Shown: positions 34,742 to 43,301 of the stretch, piece after piece | Layout of the letters: each line of letters starts with the position of its first letter | Position numbering within the stretch: the stretch's first letter is position 1 | Assembly (NCBI GenBank): GCA_964422295.1 | Contig: CAYRAM010000001.1 | Span: 124,001-188,000 of the forward strand | DNA from: UBA12191 sp964422295 | GTDB lineage: Bacteria; Planctomycetota; UBA8108; UBA1146 | Direction of reading: 5' to 3' | Length of the DNA stretch: 64,000 nucleotides | Notes under the pieces: generated by a model | Database searches by the model: none | The model's input: the letters and a program-made list of their open reading frames with translations, nothing else | Told to the model about the DNA's origin: nothing | Position numbers and translations under genes: made by a program

Positions 34742-37065
34742 AAGCGACCCACTATCTGGCGATGATTGGCGCAGCACTGATGGTGCTCGAAGTCTTGGTT
34801 GCCCGAGAATTGGCAACGGTGTTTGGCAACACGTTGTCCGGGGTCACTTTGGCGATGAGTCTCGCATTGATCGGACTCGCGGCAGGTCTAATTGTGGTCA
34901 CCTTGGGCGCCGAGCGCAGATCCGAGTCCTCCCATTGGTGCAGGATTACCCTTTTGGGAATTGTTCCTGCAGGGATCTGGGTGGTGTATCTCTTGCCGTT
35001 GCTCCTCGATGGCAGTCGGCTGCATGGATCTGCTGCATTGAGACTTTTGTTGTCGCTGCCGCTATTGTGTGGAGCGATTCCACTGGGAGCTGCGATTACC
35101 GCAGCATTCAATGCCTCTCGGAAAGAAGTCGAAGAACGGGCATCCAATGGGGTCTGTGCTCTCGATCTCGGCAGTGCAGCGGGTGCACTGCTGACCCCGC
35201 TTCTGCTCTTGCCTGAACTCGGAGAAGCCGGTGCTCTCGTGGTTGCGGTGCTTTTGTTGTTGGCTTGCTGCCGACGTGGGGAAACGGTCGCCAGGGTCCC
35301 ATCCGAGTTGACAGAGGCGGATCATCCTGTTTCTCGGAGAGACATCGCCATCGCCGCATGGATCGGCATCGTGACGATGGCGTTACAAATTGGCTGGATC
35401 CGAACCTTGGGAGAAGTCTTTGGCTCAACTTTGACCATCTTCGGATTGACGACGGCAGCCATCTTGCTGGGTGGAGCAGCGGGTGCTCAGGCGATGCCGG
35501 CCATCCGTTCCAAGGTAGGCAATGAAAAGGTTCAACGATTCGCTTGGGCGCTGTGGCTGACGCTCCAGGGCTTTTCAATGCTGTTGCTGTCATTTACACC
35601 TTACATCTTCATCGCAATGGTTCAGTGGTTTAGCAACCAAGGTGAATCGGGATTGCTGTGGGGGGAATGCCTGCTGATTCTTGCAGTCGTTGGTTTGCCA
35701 TCCTTTTGTGTGGGGATCATCGTCCCTGCATTGATGGTAAAGCATGGTGAATATGGCCGCCTGGACAAGGGTGCGGGAGTCTTACAGGGTGCTCAGCTCA
35801 TCGGAGGGGTGGTTGGTCTTGGATTGACAGCAACCTGGCTGCTTCCCGCATACGGTTCCCTTGGGCTCTTCATTGCTTGCGGAATAATGACTTTTGCCGG
35901 AGGAGTTCCTCTGCTGCGCAGGAGCGGTCACGGCACCACTGCGGGGGCCTTTTTGTGTGGCGGTCTGCTGATGGCTGCTTCCAGCCAGTTTTGGGATTCA
36001 TCCCTGATGTCTGCAGGTGTTTTCCAGTGGGATCGGGCAGAGGTGGCCCGAGGGGAAGCATTGAAAGCTTGGGAGCAGCGGGAGGTGGTTGCAGAATTTT
36101 CAGGACAGTTTGGCAACGTACTCATCGAACGCGACTATTCGCAAAACACGGCATACCTTCGTGTGGGAGGCAGAATCGAGGGCAGCGTGCCCATCGACCC
36201 TGCTGCATCCACAATGGCAGATTTGCCCACGGAGGTTCTCCTCGGAGTTTTACCCACATGGGCGGGATCGGGACAGGGTCGGCTCTTGGTGGTGGGCCTG
36301 GGTGGAGGCACGACGGTGGCTGCAGCAGTCGAGACCTGGGATGGGGAGATGGTCGTCCTCGAAATTGAGCCGGCGGTGAAGGAAGCACTGTTATCGCGGC
36401 AGGGAGCAGAAGTTTTTCCCATTGAAAATGAAGCACTTCGAGGCCGGAAAGCTCCCCAGCTGGTGATTGAGGATGCGCGTTCATACCTGGTCCAGGATAA
36501 TCGCCAGTGGGATGCGATCGTCATTCAGCCATCGGAACCGTGGTTGCCTTGGTCGGCGCCGCTCTTCACCCCAGACTTCCACCAATTGTTGGCGAATCGT
36601 CGTGCAGCGGGTGGGGTTGTCATCCAATGGTTGCAACTCTATCGCATTGGAATTCCGGAATTTGCTGCCATCCTCTACTCCTTCAAAGAAGCGCTGGGAG
36701 AGGTGCAAGTATGGCATCCGCCGGGGACCGGTGAGGTCTTGCTGGTTGCCGGAGATGTGAAGGTGCCCGAGTCACCCATCGAATCCGTGGAAAAGGCGTG
36801 GGGCAGGGTGCTCGGAGTTCCTTTCCCCACTCAACCCTGGCTCGACGATGACGACGTGGTGGCATGGCTTGAATCTGCAGGAGGGGCGGACCTCGACCGT
36901 CTCAGGGAGCGTCTGGAGTACTACTTGCCCCTGAGGGAAGAGAGTGGGATGGATCTGTCCCGGAGCCTCCTGTCCTCACTGGAGGCGATCCGCCGCAGGA
37001 GTCCTAGCAAGGGCCCCGCAGGGGAATCGACCGATTCCGTCAGCGGGGCTCCAGATGGGGGCTAA
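34738..37065 (+). CDS. Membrane-fused spermidine-synthase-like protein
   Basis: 775 residues from ATG 34738. Residues 1 to about 420 contain roughly ten to twelve transmembrane helices (for example VTLAMSLALIGLAAGLIVVT and LGLTATWLLPAYGSLGLFIA). The C-terminal part is a spermidine synthase-like Rossmann methyltransferase fold: LLVVGLGGGTTVAAA, VVLEIEPAV, and LVIEDARSYLVQDNRQWDAI, with the acidic EDAR loop in place of the polyamine-binding region. It resembles the widespread fused MFS/SpeE-like proteins whose substrate is unknown. Whether it makes polyamines is doubtful; no speE-type substrate residues were verified. Follows TMTC after a tandem repeat, so probably part of the same operon. Confidence 0.75.
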   Translation: MKATHYLAMIGAALMVLEVLVARELATVFGNTLSGVTLAMSLALIGLAAGLIVVTLGAERRSESSHWCRITLLGIVPAGIWVVYLLPLLLDGSRLHGSAALRLLLSLPLLCGAIPLGAAITAAFNASRKEVEERASNGVCALDLGSAAGALLTPLLLLPELGEAGALVVAVLLLLACCRRGETVARVPSELTEADHPVSRRDIAIAAWIGIVTMALQIGWIRTLGEVFGSTLTIFGLTTAAILLGGAAGAQAMPAIRSKVGNEKVQRFAWALWLTLQGFSMLLLSFTPYIFIAMVQWFSNQGESGLLWGECLLILAVVGLPSFCVGIIVPALMVKHGEYGRLDKGAGVLQGAQLIGGVVGLGLTATWLLPAYGSLGLFIACGIMTFAGGVPLLRRSGHGTTAGAFLCGGLLMAASSQFWDSSLMSAGVFQWDRAEVARGEALKAWEQREVVAEFSGQFGNVLIERDYSQNTAYLRVGGRIEGSVPIDPAASTMADLPTEVLLGVLPTWAGSGQGRLLVVGLGGGTTVAAAVETWDGEMVVLEIEPAVKEALLSRQGAEVFPIENEALRGRKAPQLVIEDARSYLVQDNRQWDAIVIQPSEPWLPWSAPLFTPDFHQLLANRRAAGGVVIQWLQLYRIGIPEFAAILYSFKEALGEVQVWHPPGTGEVLLVAGDVKVPESPIESVEKAWGRVLGVPFPTQPWLDDDDVVAWLESAGGADLDRLRERLEYYLPLREESGMDLSRSLLSSLEAIRRRSPSKGPAGESTDSVSGAPDGG

Positions 37066-37110
37066 TTTCGGCATCCCCCCTGAAATTCGGCCTCGAATGG
37101 CGGATGTCCG

Positions 37111-37139
37111 TTGACACTTCCGGGCGATACAAATACGAT
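37111..37139 (+). promoter_or_regulatory. Predicted sigma70 promoter for rplM-rpsI
   Basis: TTGACA (37111-37116, perfect) and TACGAT (37134-37139) are separated by 17 bases. A leader of about 110 bases follows before rplM and could hold ribosomal-protein autoregulation, though no known L13 leader fold was recognised by eye. Confidence 0.6.
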
Positions 37140-37268
37140 CCGGGCTTGCACTTCGGACCAATGTTGTGCAGACAGGACTCGTTGGAGTCGATCAGAATGG
37201 AACCCGGGGATCGCTGTACAACTTGCTTTGTGCAGCTCTTACCTGAGGTATAGAGCAAGGTGAACAGA

Positions 37269-37730
37269 ATGCAGAATTACAGCCCTCAGAAGAGCTTCGT
37301 CCAACGCAAGGAGGATGTCGTTCGCGACTGGTATCACGTCGATGCTTCCGCAGAGATTCTCGGACGCATGGCGACGGGGATCGCCAACATTCTCATGGGC
37401 AAGAATAAACCTACGTATACCCCTCATGTCGATGGGGGGGACTATGTGGTCGTGACTAATGCGAGCAAGGTGAGGACCACCGGCTCCAAGGGTGAGAAGA
37501 ATCTCTATCACTACCATACCGGATACTTGGGAGGCCTTCGTTCGAAAACCATGGGGTGGATGATCGAAAACAAGCCTGAAGAAGTGGTTCGATTGGCTGT
37601 GCGTCGCATGTTGCCAAAGAGTCGCCTGGGAAGAAAAATGCTTTCCAAATTGAAGGTGTACTCTGGGGAAGAGCACGATATGTCAGCCCAAGCTCCACAT
37701 TTTGAGACGATCCGGATTACAGACAAGTAA
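37269..37730 (+). CDS. rplM: 50S ribosomal protein L13
   Basis: 153 residues from ATG 37269, favoured because AAGGTGA lies 5 bases upstream; a GTG at 37260 in the same frame is the alternative. L13 is an early-assembly protein of the large subunit that binds 23S rRNA. Signature segments are visible: WYHVDASAEILGRMATGIAN, NKPTYTPHVDGGDYVVVTNA, the TGSKGEKNLYHYHTG loop and RLAVRRMLPKSRLGRKM. Standard pairing with rpsI follows 43 bases later. Confidence 0.97.
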   Translation: MQNYSPQKSFVQRKEDVVRDWYHVDASAEILGRMATGIANILMGKNKPTYTPHVDGGDYVVVTNASKVRTTGSKGEKNLYHYHTGYLGGLRSKTMGWMIENKPEEVVRLAVRRMLPKSRLGRKMLSKLKVYSGEEHDMSAQAPHFETIRITDK

Positions 37731-37773
37731 AGAATGAGGAGGACCGGGAGATTCCGGTTCATAAGGAGATCAA

Positions 37774-38172
37774 TTGGCCAAGCCCAATGACTACATCTGG
37801 GGAGTTGGACGAAGAAAGACCGCCGTCGCCCGCGTTCGAATACGCGAAGGCAGCGGTAAAATGAACATCAACGGCAAGGAACACACCGATTACTTCCGCC
37901 TTTCCCCTGACCAGGAGCGAATTTTTGATCCCCTGAGGGCGGTCCAATCAGAAGGAGCCTTTGATGTTTGGGCCAATGTCAATGGTGGAGGTACCACTGG
38001 GCAAGTGGGTGCCATCATCATGGGGCTCGCCCGTGCATTGGCAAGAGTCAATGAGGAAAACGAAACGACCCTGCGCAAAGGCACTTTTCTTACGCGGGAT
38101 TCGCGAATGGTTGAGAGAAAGAAGCCTGGCCGCAAGAAAGCTCGCCGCTCCTTCCAGTTCTCCAAGCGCTAA
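37774..38172 (+). CDS. rpsI: 30S ribosomal protein S9
   Basis: 132 residues from a TTG start at 37774, supported by AAGGAG 5 bases upstream; no ATG or GTG gives the conserved N-terminus. Family features: WGVGRRKTAVARVRIREGSG, ADYF-like TDYFRLSPDQ, VNGGGTTGQVGAIIMGLARA and the invariant basic tail ending SKR, whose final arginine reaches the decoding P site. The terminator just downstream closes the two-gene operon. Confidence 0.97.
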   Translation: MAKPNDYIWGVGRRKTAVARVRIREGSGKMNINGKEHTDYFRLSPDQERIFDPLRAVQSEGAFDVWANVNGGGTTGQVGAIIMGLARALARVNEENETTLRKGTFLTRDSRMVERKKPGRKKARRSFQFSKR

Positions 38173-38201
38173 ATCGAGATTCTCGACATCGACAACTTTT
38201 C

Positions 38202-38232
38202 AAAAGGGTTCGCAGTTGTGGACCCTTTTTTT
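38202..38232 (+). terminator. Intrinsic terminator of rplM-rpsI
   Basis: AAAAGGGT (38202-38209) pairs with ACCCTTTT (38222-38229), a 12-nt loop between them, and the T run continues to 38232. It sits 30 bases after the rpsI stop. The leading A run could also make it work for the opposite strand. Confidence 0.75.
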
Positions 38233-38283
38233 GTTTCGAATCAAATTTGCTGGATTTCACTGCGTGGTCTCGGGGTAGGGGCA

Positions 38284-39087
38284 ATGAGTTCTTCAGCCAA
38301 GCGGAGTCTCCTTCAAAGGATTCAGGATCGTCTCCGCCGGAGAATCAAGTCTCTGGATTTCAGGTTCCGGCGGCGATTCCAACTGAGTACTATTCGATCC
38401 CTCTACGGCCCGCGATTTCACACGAACTTTGGAGACGCCACGTTTCGTCTCTATATCAAAGCCTCCTATGGGTTCTTTTACTGGGACAGGTTGCGGTCGA
38501 TAGATCATGATTTCGTCTTCATCGATGTCGGAGCAAATCAAGGGCTGTACACCCTCGGGGCCGCCTTCAATCCACACTCGCAAGGGTGTCACGCTTTTGA
38601 GCCGGTTCCTGCAGTGGCCGACCTATTGTCCCGAAATCTGGAGTTGAACGGTGTCTCTGAAAAGTGCCGCGTCAGCGAAGTGGCAATCTCTCGTGATTCG
38701 GGAGGGGCGACGATCACCTTGCCAGAGAACCACACCGGCGGGGCATCGATCCAAAAACACCCAGAGGAGAGCTCCACGAAGACTAGAACGATGGAAATCG
38801 AAACGATTTCCAGATCAGGATTGGATCAGCTCATTCGTCGGGATAACTTTCCCGTCCGAATCAAGGTGGATGTCGAAGGCCATGAGGAGGTGGTCATTCA
38901 GGAGTTGTTGGCGAGCCATTTCGCCGATCGGATCGAGGAAATTTTCTACGAGGTCGATGAGCGCTGGGTCGACCCGAACCGGCTTCAATCCAGCCTTCGG
39001 AATCTTGGATTCACCCTGATGAAAATCGGTGAAGGAAGCCACTACGACATTCTCGCGGAACGAGTCCTGAAACCTCTTAAAGGGTAG
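38284..39087 (+). CDS. FkbM family SAM-dependent methyltransferase
   Basis: 267 residues from ATG 38284 with GGGG upstream; the frame extends to 38218 but that lies in the rpsI terminator. SAM-binding motif I is FIDVGANQGLYTLGA, followed by CHAFEPVPAVADLLSRNLEL and the family-typical IKVDVEGHEEVVIQELL. Family knowledge: FkbM enzymes O-methylate sugars or polyketides, commonly in polysaccharide gene sets. It stands between ribosomal genes and tRNA-Leu, so neighbours give no substrate clue; it may serve the glycan operon upstream. Confidence 0.85.
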   Translation: MSSSAKRSLLQRIQDRLRRRIKSLDFRFRRRFQLSTIRSLYGPRFHTNFGDATFRLYIKASYGFFYWDRLRSIDHDFVFIDVGANQGLYTLGAAFNPHSQGCHAFEPVPAVADLLSRNLELNGVSEKCRVSEVAISRDSGGATITLPENHTGGASIQKHPEESSTKTRTMEIETISRSGLDQLIRRDNFPVRIKVDVEGHEEVVIQELLASHFADRIEEIFYEVDERWVDPNRLQSSLRNLGFTLMKIGEGSHYDILAERVLKPLKG

Positions 39088-39093
39088 TCCAGT

Positions 39094-39130
39094 CGCAGAG
39101 GAAAAGGCAGTGGAAGAAGGCAGTAGAAAA
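39094..39130. repeat. 12-13 nt tandem repeat between fkbM-like gene and tRNA-Leu
   Basis: cgcagaggaaaa, ggcagtggaagaa and ggcagtagaaaa follow one another (39094-39130). On the minus strand these read as T-rich units directly after the tRNA, and might weakly help end its transcription. Confidence 0.4.
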
Positions 39131-39133
39131 GGC

Positions 39134-39220
39134 TGGTACCGGAGGTGGGACTCGAACCCACAAGACCCGAAGGTCAGCGGATTTTGAATCCGCCGCGTCT
39201 GCCAGTTCCGCCACTCCGGC
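39134..39220 (-). tRNA. tRNA-Leu (anticodon CAA)
   Basis: 87 nt on the minus strand, GCCGGAG acceptor 5' strand at 39220 pairing with CTCCGGT, then A and an encoded CCA at 39134-39136. The anticodon stem GCGGA/TCCGC encloses TTCAAAA, giving CAA, which reads UUG. A variable arm (CTGACCTTCGGGTCTT) and the T loop GGTTCGAGTCC confirm a class II tRNA-Leu. A strong fold was readable by eye. Confidence 0.95.
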
Positions 39221-39297
39221 AACAAATTGACTGGCCGAGCCATACTAGTCCCTGAGTGTCTTCCCGTCACCCGATCCCAAGAAACCAAAGGTCGACC

Positions 39298-39951
39298 TCA
39301 GGAATCGTGCTCCCTGAGGCAGAGGGGCGGGCCGAGAATCTCTCTCCAGATCAGGCGATCGCGCAATTCCTCGCGTGTGATTCTGCGAAATCTGTTTCGG
39401 GGGGAAACGAGTTGTGGTGAATGGCCGGGAAGATTTCTGCTGAGGTAGGCAGCGGAGACCTGGTCCGGAGCGAGATGAAATGCCTCCTCCGCTCGCACCG
39501 GATCACCGGGGACATCTTCGATGATCGGTTCTTCCGCCATTGGGAAGGTGAAGATCTCGAGGCCCTTGGGGAGTTGGGGTTGCAGATCGGGGTTACTGAT
39601 CGCGGGTTGCGGCGCAGGCTCAGGAATCTTGACCCAGCCGCCGGGACCGGGTGGTGGCTCGGGAGCAGGTAAATTGGGATCGGGAAGACTGACCGGGTCC
39701 GCACCGGCGACAGGAGGTTCATTTCCAACCCTGATCCAGCCGGGATCATCGAGTCCGGATGCGGGTGCCGGAGCACCCGGATCGGCAACGGTCTCATTGT
39801 CGCGAGCTCGTTGTCGATTTCTGCGGGATTCTTTCCTCATCATCCGTTTTGCTTCGGCAGCGGCCTTTTCAGCACGTGCCTTGTTCATCTCGATGATCCG
39901 ACTGATGATCGGGACGACGATGAAGATGACGATGTAGATCCAACTATCCAT
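39298..39951 (-). CDS. FloA-linked membrane protein of unknown function
   Basis: 217 residues, ATG at 39951. One N-terminal transmembrane helix (WIYIVIFIVVPIISRIIEMN), a basic alanine-rich helix, a long proline-rich linker with two short copies of a GW(I/V)(R/K) motif (DDPGWIRVG and PGGWVKIP), and a C-terminal conserved-looking element DRLIWREILGPPLCLR. Directly downstream of floA (16 bases), so probably co-transcribed. The REILGPP tail recurs in membrane proteins of several bacterial phyla in the writer's memory, but no function can be stated. Confidence 0.7.
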   Translation of the reverse strand: MDSWIYIVIFIVVPIISRIIEMNKARAEKAAAEAKRMMRKESRRNRQRARDNETVADPGAPAPASGLDDPGWIRVGNEPPVAGADPVSLPDPNLPAPEPPPGPGGWVKIPEPAPQPAISNPDLQPQLPKGLEIFTFPMAEEPIIEDVPGDPVRAEEAFHLAPDQVSAAYLSRNLPGHSPQLVSPRNRFRRITREELRDRLIWREILGPPLCLREHDS

Positions 39952-39967
39952 GGGCTAACTCTTCGCT

Positions 39968-41023
39968 TTACAGAGGTGTATCAGGATTGTTGTCTTCATC
40001 GTGCCCCAGGGACTCTCTCATCGAGGTGTCCGCCTGAAGGTTTTTCAAGCGGTAATAATCCATGACACCGAGGTTGCCAGATCGGAATGCATCGGCGATC
40101 GCTTTCGGCACTTCTGCTTCTGCCAAGACCAAGACCGCTTTGTTGGCGGCGATGGCTGCCACTTCTTCTTGCTCTTTTGCTACTGCTAGTGCGCGACGTT
40201 TCTCGGCCAGCGCCTGGGCGACTCGTTTGTCCGCTTCCGCCTGTTCAGCCTGGAGTTTCGCACCGATGTTTTCCCCAACGTCGACGTCGGCGATATCGAT
40301 GGAAAGGATTTCAAAGGCGGTCCCCGAATCGAGTCCCTTGTCGAGAACGGTTTTTGACATCAGATCCGGGTTTGCGAGTACTTGTTTGTGGTTGCCGGCG
40401 GAACCGATGGTGGTGACGATACCCTCGCCGACGCGGGCGATGATCGTCTCTTCGGTGGCACCACCGACCAGGCGGGCTAGATTGGTCCGGACTGTTACCC
40501 TGGCGCGGGCACGAAGCTGAATTCCATCCCCGGCCACTGCATCCACCGTGGAGCGCGCTTGGTCCCGGGAGGGGGCATCGATCACCTTCGGTTGAACACT
40601 GGTGCGGACAGCGTCGAGGACGTCCCGACCAGCGAGGTCGATGGCGGCTGCTTGGTCAAAGTTGAGGCTGATGTGAGCCTTGCTTGCGGCGACCAGGGCC
40701 AGGGTTACTCGTTGAACATTGCCCTTGGCCATGAAATGGGCTTCCAGCTTGTTGCTGTGAACATCACTGAGACCCGCCTTATTCGCCATGATGAGACTGT
40801 CGACAATGATCCGCGGGTTCACTTTTCTCAACCACATTCCGATGAACGCAAATACGCTGATCTTCACACCTGAGGAAAGCGCCTGAATGTACAGTCTTCC
40901 GAAAGTGACGAAGAAGATAAACAGGACGATCGCCAGCACTCCGAGGAGGAACCAGCCCAAGATCTGCAAAGCGTTAGGCACTTGTCCAATTTGGAACAGA
41001 CCTAAAAATAGGTTTTCTGACAT
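39968..41023 (-). CDS. floA: Flotillin-like protein FloA
   Basis: 351 residues; ATG at 41023 with GGGAG upstream on the minus strand. Family knowledge: FloA (YqfA) organises membrane microdomains and works with NfeD proteins. N-terminal membrane hairpin (ILGWFLLGVLAIVLFIFFVT), then the SPFH-like domain: VTLALVAASKAHISLNFDQA, DGIQLRARARVTVRTNLARL and VGEGIVTTIGSAGNHK. A long alanine/glutamate-rich helix (AKLQEQA-like repeats) with IADVDVGENIGAKL follows. Length and order fit the family. The nfeD pair upstream and the linked gene downstream make a typical floA-nfeD operon. Confidence 0.92.
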   Translation of the reverse strand: MSENLFLGLFQIGQVPNALQILGWFLLGVLAIVLFIFFVTFGRLYIQALSSGVKISVFAFIGMWLRKVNPRIIVDSLIMANKAGLSDVHSNKLEAHFMAKGNVQRVTLALVAASKAHISLNFDQAAAIDLAGRDVLDAVRTSVQPKVIDAPSRDQARSTVDAVAGDGIQLRARARVTVRTNLARLVGGATEETIIARVGEGIVTTIGSAGNHKQVLANPDLMSKTVLDKGLDSGTAFEILSIDIADVDVGENIGAKLQAEQAEADKRVAQALAEKRRALAVAKEQEEVAAIAANKAVLVLAEAEVPKAIADAFRSGNLGVMDYYRLKNLQADTSMRESLGHDEDNNPDTPL

Positions 41024-41064
41024 GATTTCTCCCTGAATTTATCGGGATCGAGTTCGTGAATGAC

Positions 41065-41541
41065 TCACGATTCCGATTCGTTGTTTTTAGCTTTTTTTAC
41101 GACGATGCGGTTACCATCCGATTCGATGACTACGACCGAATCTCCTTTGTTGATGTAGCCTTGAAGGGCGACGACATCGAGTCTTTTTCCGGCGATCAGT
41201 GCGATCCCTGCCGGTCGGAGGTCCGACATGACGAGACCTCTCTCACCGATCATTTCCCGGGAGTCTTTGACGTCATCCCCGATGGAGTCCGATTCGCTGA
41301 GATCGGTTCTTAAACCAACCCTGCGCAGCCAGAACCGGAACAGGAACACGATCCAGGATACAGTCAAGACTGAACAGGAGACCGCTAGCAAGGTGTACCC
41401 CTGAAGGTACAACTCCCACACCGAGTATGCGATGCAGAGCAGGGCTGCGATCGCCAACACGCCGCCACTGGGGATGAAGACCTCAAGGAAGATCAAGATG
41501 AGACCTGCGAGGCAAAGCATGGACAGAAGCCACCATTCCAT
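41065..41541 (-). CDS. Short NfeD protein (membrane + OB-fold)
   Basis: 158 residues. Three to four hydrophobic helices (MLCLAGLILIFLEVFIPSGG, VLAIAALLCIAYSVWELYLQ) are followed by a C-terminal OB-fold NfeD domain with GERGLVMSDLRPAGIALIAG and GDSVVVIESDGNRIVVKKA. It lacks the ClpP-like protease domain present in the gene before it. Family knowledge: short NfeD proteins pair with flotillins. The gene is 2 bases after the long NfeD stop. Confidence 0.85.
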   Translation of the reverse strand: MEWWLLSMLCLAGLILIFLEVFIPSGGVLAIAALLCIAYSVWELYLQGYTLLAVSCSVLTVSWIVFLFRFWLRRVGLRTDLSESDSIGDDVKDSREMIGERGLVMSDLRPAGIALIAGKRLDVVALQGYINKGDSVVVIESDGNRIVVKKAKNNESES

Positions 41542-41543
41542 CG

Positions 41544-43058
41544 TCAGGCCCCCTCTCCAGCGCTTACCACGATCCTGTTTCCTTCGATCTCCACAACCTC
41601 GACGGCGATTGATTTTTCGATGAAGTCTCCCACTGAGACTACGTCGACCACTGTGCCATCAAAATCCGCTTTTCCCGCCGGGCGAAGTACTTCGAGGGTC
41701 ATTCCTTTCTGTCCGACGGACAGGTCGGCTCCTGAAAAATCAGGTGCGGCTTCGAAAGGATCATCTGAAGACAAGGTCGAATTGTCGATCAGGGAGCCAG
41801 AAGGACGTCGCGACCCTGGTAGGAAAAAAGAGACGACCAGTATTGTTAACAAACCTCCGACCAGCGACCCTGTGACGATCAGGGCGTCTTCGCTGAGGAC
41901 TTTCAAACTCAAGGGCTTGTCGACGGATTGGAATGACAGACCCATTGCGGCAATCACTGCAGCCAAGCCGACGATTCCGGCGATGCCGAATCCGGGAATT
42001 ACAAACAACTCGATCACCACCAAGAACACTCCGATACCCATCGTCGTCAATTCGATCCAGCCAACCCCTCCGTCGGCGTAGTTGGCCATCATGAAGATGG
42101 TCAAAAACATCAGTGCGAGGCCAGAGCCGAGGCCGACTCCCGGTAACTTCAGTTCGATGACGAGGCTGATAGCAGCAGCCAGGATCAATAGAAACTTGAT
42201 AAAGCGCGTCCAGCCGCGGAAAGCATCGAGGGCCATCCCGCCGGCATCGCCGATACGTTTTTCTCCCAGGGATTCTTCTGCAGTGATGACATTGAGTCGC
42301 GCAAGATTGAAATCGTTGAGTAATTGTGCCGGAGATTGACAGATGTAACTGATGAACCCGTAATCGAAAGCTTCCTCCTCGTCGATGGTCAGAATCTCAC
42401 CGTTTTCGACGATTCTTTCGACCGAAGCGGCTGCCCTTTCTGCAGCGGGCAGATCATCCAGCTCCTGGTCAGTCAAAAATCTCTCAGACCGATTGCCGCT
42501 ACGCACACGCAATACACCTATTTCCTTGGTCACCATCGCTTCAGCAAGGGCAGTGGGGTATCCCCGTTCACGAGCCCAGCGCCGCATGTCGGCGCGAACG
42601 GTGGTTTGTATCTTTTCGGGAAGCTCATTGCCGAAGAGATCGATGGGCTGAACATCACCGATGCGGCTGTTGTCTCCCATAACCAAATTCCTGCAGGAGA
42701 AGGCCACCAGGGTTCCGCCGCTGTATGCGCTGCGACCATTGGGTACCCAGCCAAAGGTTTCGATATTTTCGTCGGAAAGATTGTCGATGTACTCTGCCAG
42801 TTCCCGGCTGGCTTCGATGGTTCCACCGGGAGTGTCCAACTTGATGATCAGAAACCGAAGATCCTTTTTCTTCAGTGCCTCCACCGTATCGCGGAAATCG
42901 TCGACGGTTCCGCCGCTGATGGTGCCGAGAATCGTGACGATGACGGCAGAATCGGAGAGACTCTCAGGCGGGCCTGCTTCCTGGGACTGAACCGGATTTG
43001 TCATCCAGGCCATACTGAAAATCCAAAGGGTGCAGAGAATTACGCGAGAGGGTCGCAT
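41544..43058 (-). CDS. Long NfeD protein, ClpP-class membrane serine protease
   Basis: 504 residues from ATG 43058, which begins the signal peptide (VILCTLWIFSMAWMTNPV); the frame is open to a less likely start at 43160. Residues about 35-260 are the ClpP/S49-like domain: LRFLIIKLDTPGGTIEASRE, and a Ser-containing turn GRSAYSGGTLVAFSC in the place of the nucleophile serine, then IGDVQPIDLFGNELPEK. Four to five transmembrane helices follow (FLLILAAAISLVIELKLPG and LGSGLALMFLTIFMMANYA), and a C-terminal OB-fold. Family knowledge: these proteases may clip flotillin or stomatin partners. It is the first gene of the nfeD-floA block. Confidence 0.88.
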   Translation of the reverse strand: MRPSRVILCTLWIFSMAWMTNPVQSQEAGPPESLSDSAVIVTILGTISGGTVDDFRDTVEALKKKDLRFLIIKLDTPGGTIEASRELAEYIDNLSDENIETFGWVPNGRSAYSGGTLVAFSCRNLVMGDNSRIGDVQPIDLFGNELPEKIQTTVRADMRRWARERGYPTALAEAMVTKEIGVLRVRSGNRSERFLTDQELDDLPAAERAAASVERIVENGEILTIDEEEAFDYGFISYICQSPAQLLNDFNLARLNVITAEESLGEKRIGDAGGMALDAFRGWTRFIKFLLILAAAISLVIELKLPGVGLGSGLALMFLTIFMMANYADGGVGWIELTTMGIGVFLVVIELFVIPGFGIAGIVGLAAVIAAMGLSFQSVDKPLSLKVLSEDALIVTGSLVGGLLTILVVSFFLPGSRRPSGSLIDNSTLSSDDPFEAAPDFSGADLSVGQKGMTLEVLRPAGKADFDGTVVDVVSVGDFIEKSIAVEVVEIEGNRIVVSAGEGA

Positions 43059-43301
43059 GGTTGGACGACACCGAAATGCGGTCAAGGAGATCTCCTTTAA
43101 TCTTAGCTTGGCAATTTCACTCTTTGGCAGCGTTGACAGGAGAAGCTGCCCACTCCCCAACGTCGATATTGTCGGGAGTTATTGGGACTCAATCAAGGCA
43201 TCAACACCCGGATAGGTCGAGTCATGACCATTGTTTACGGGAAATCCCCGCTTTTTCTTTCCAATTATGGAATCCGGAATTTCAAATCATCGAGACAGGG
43301 A

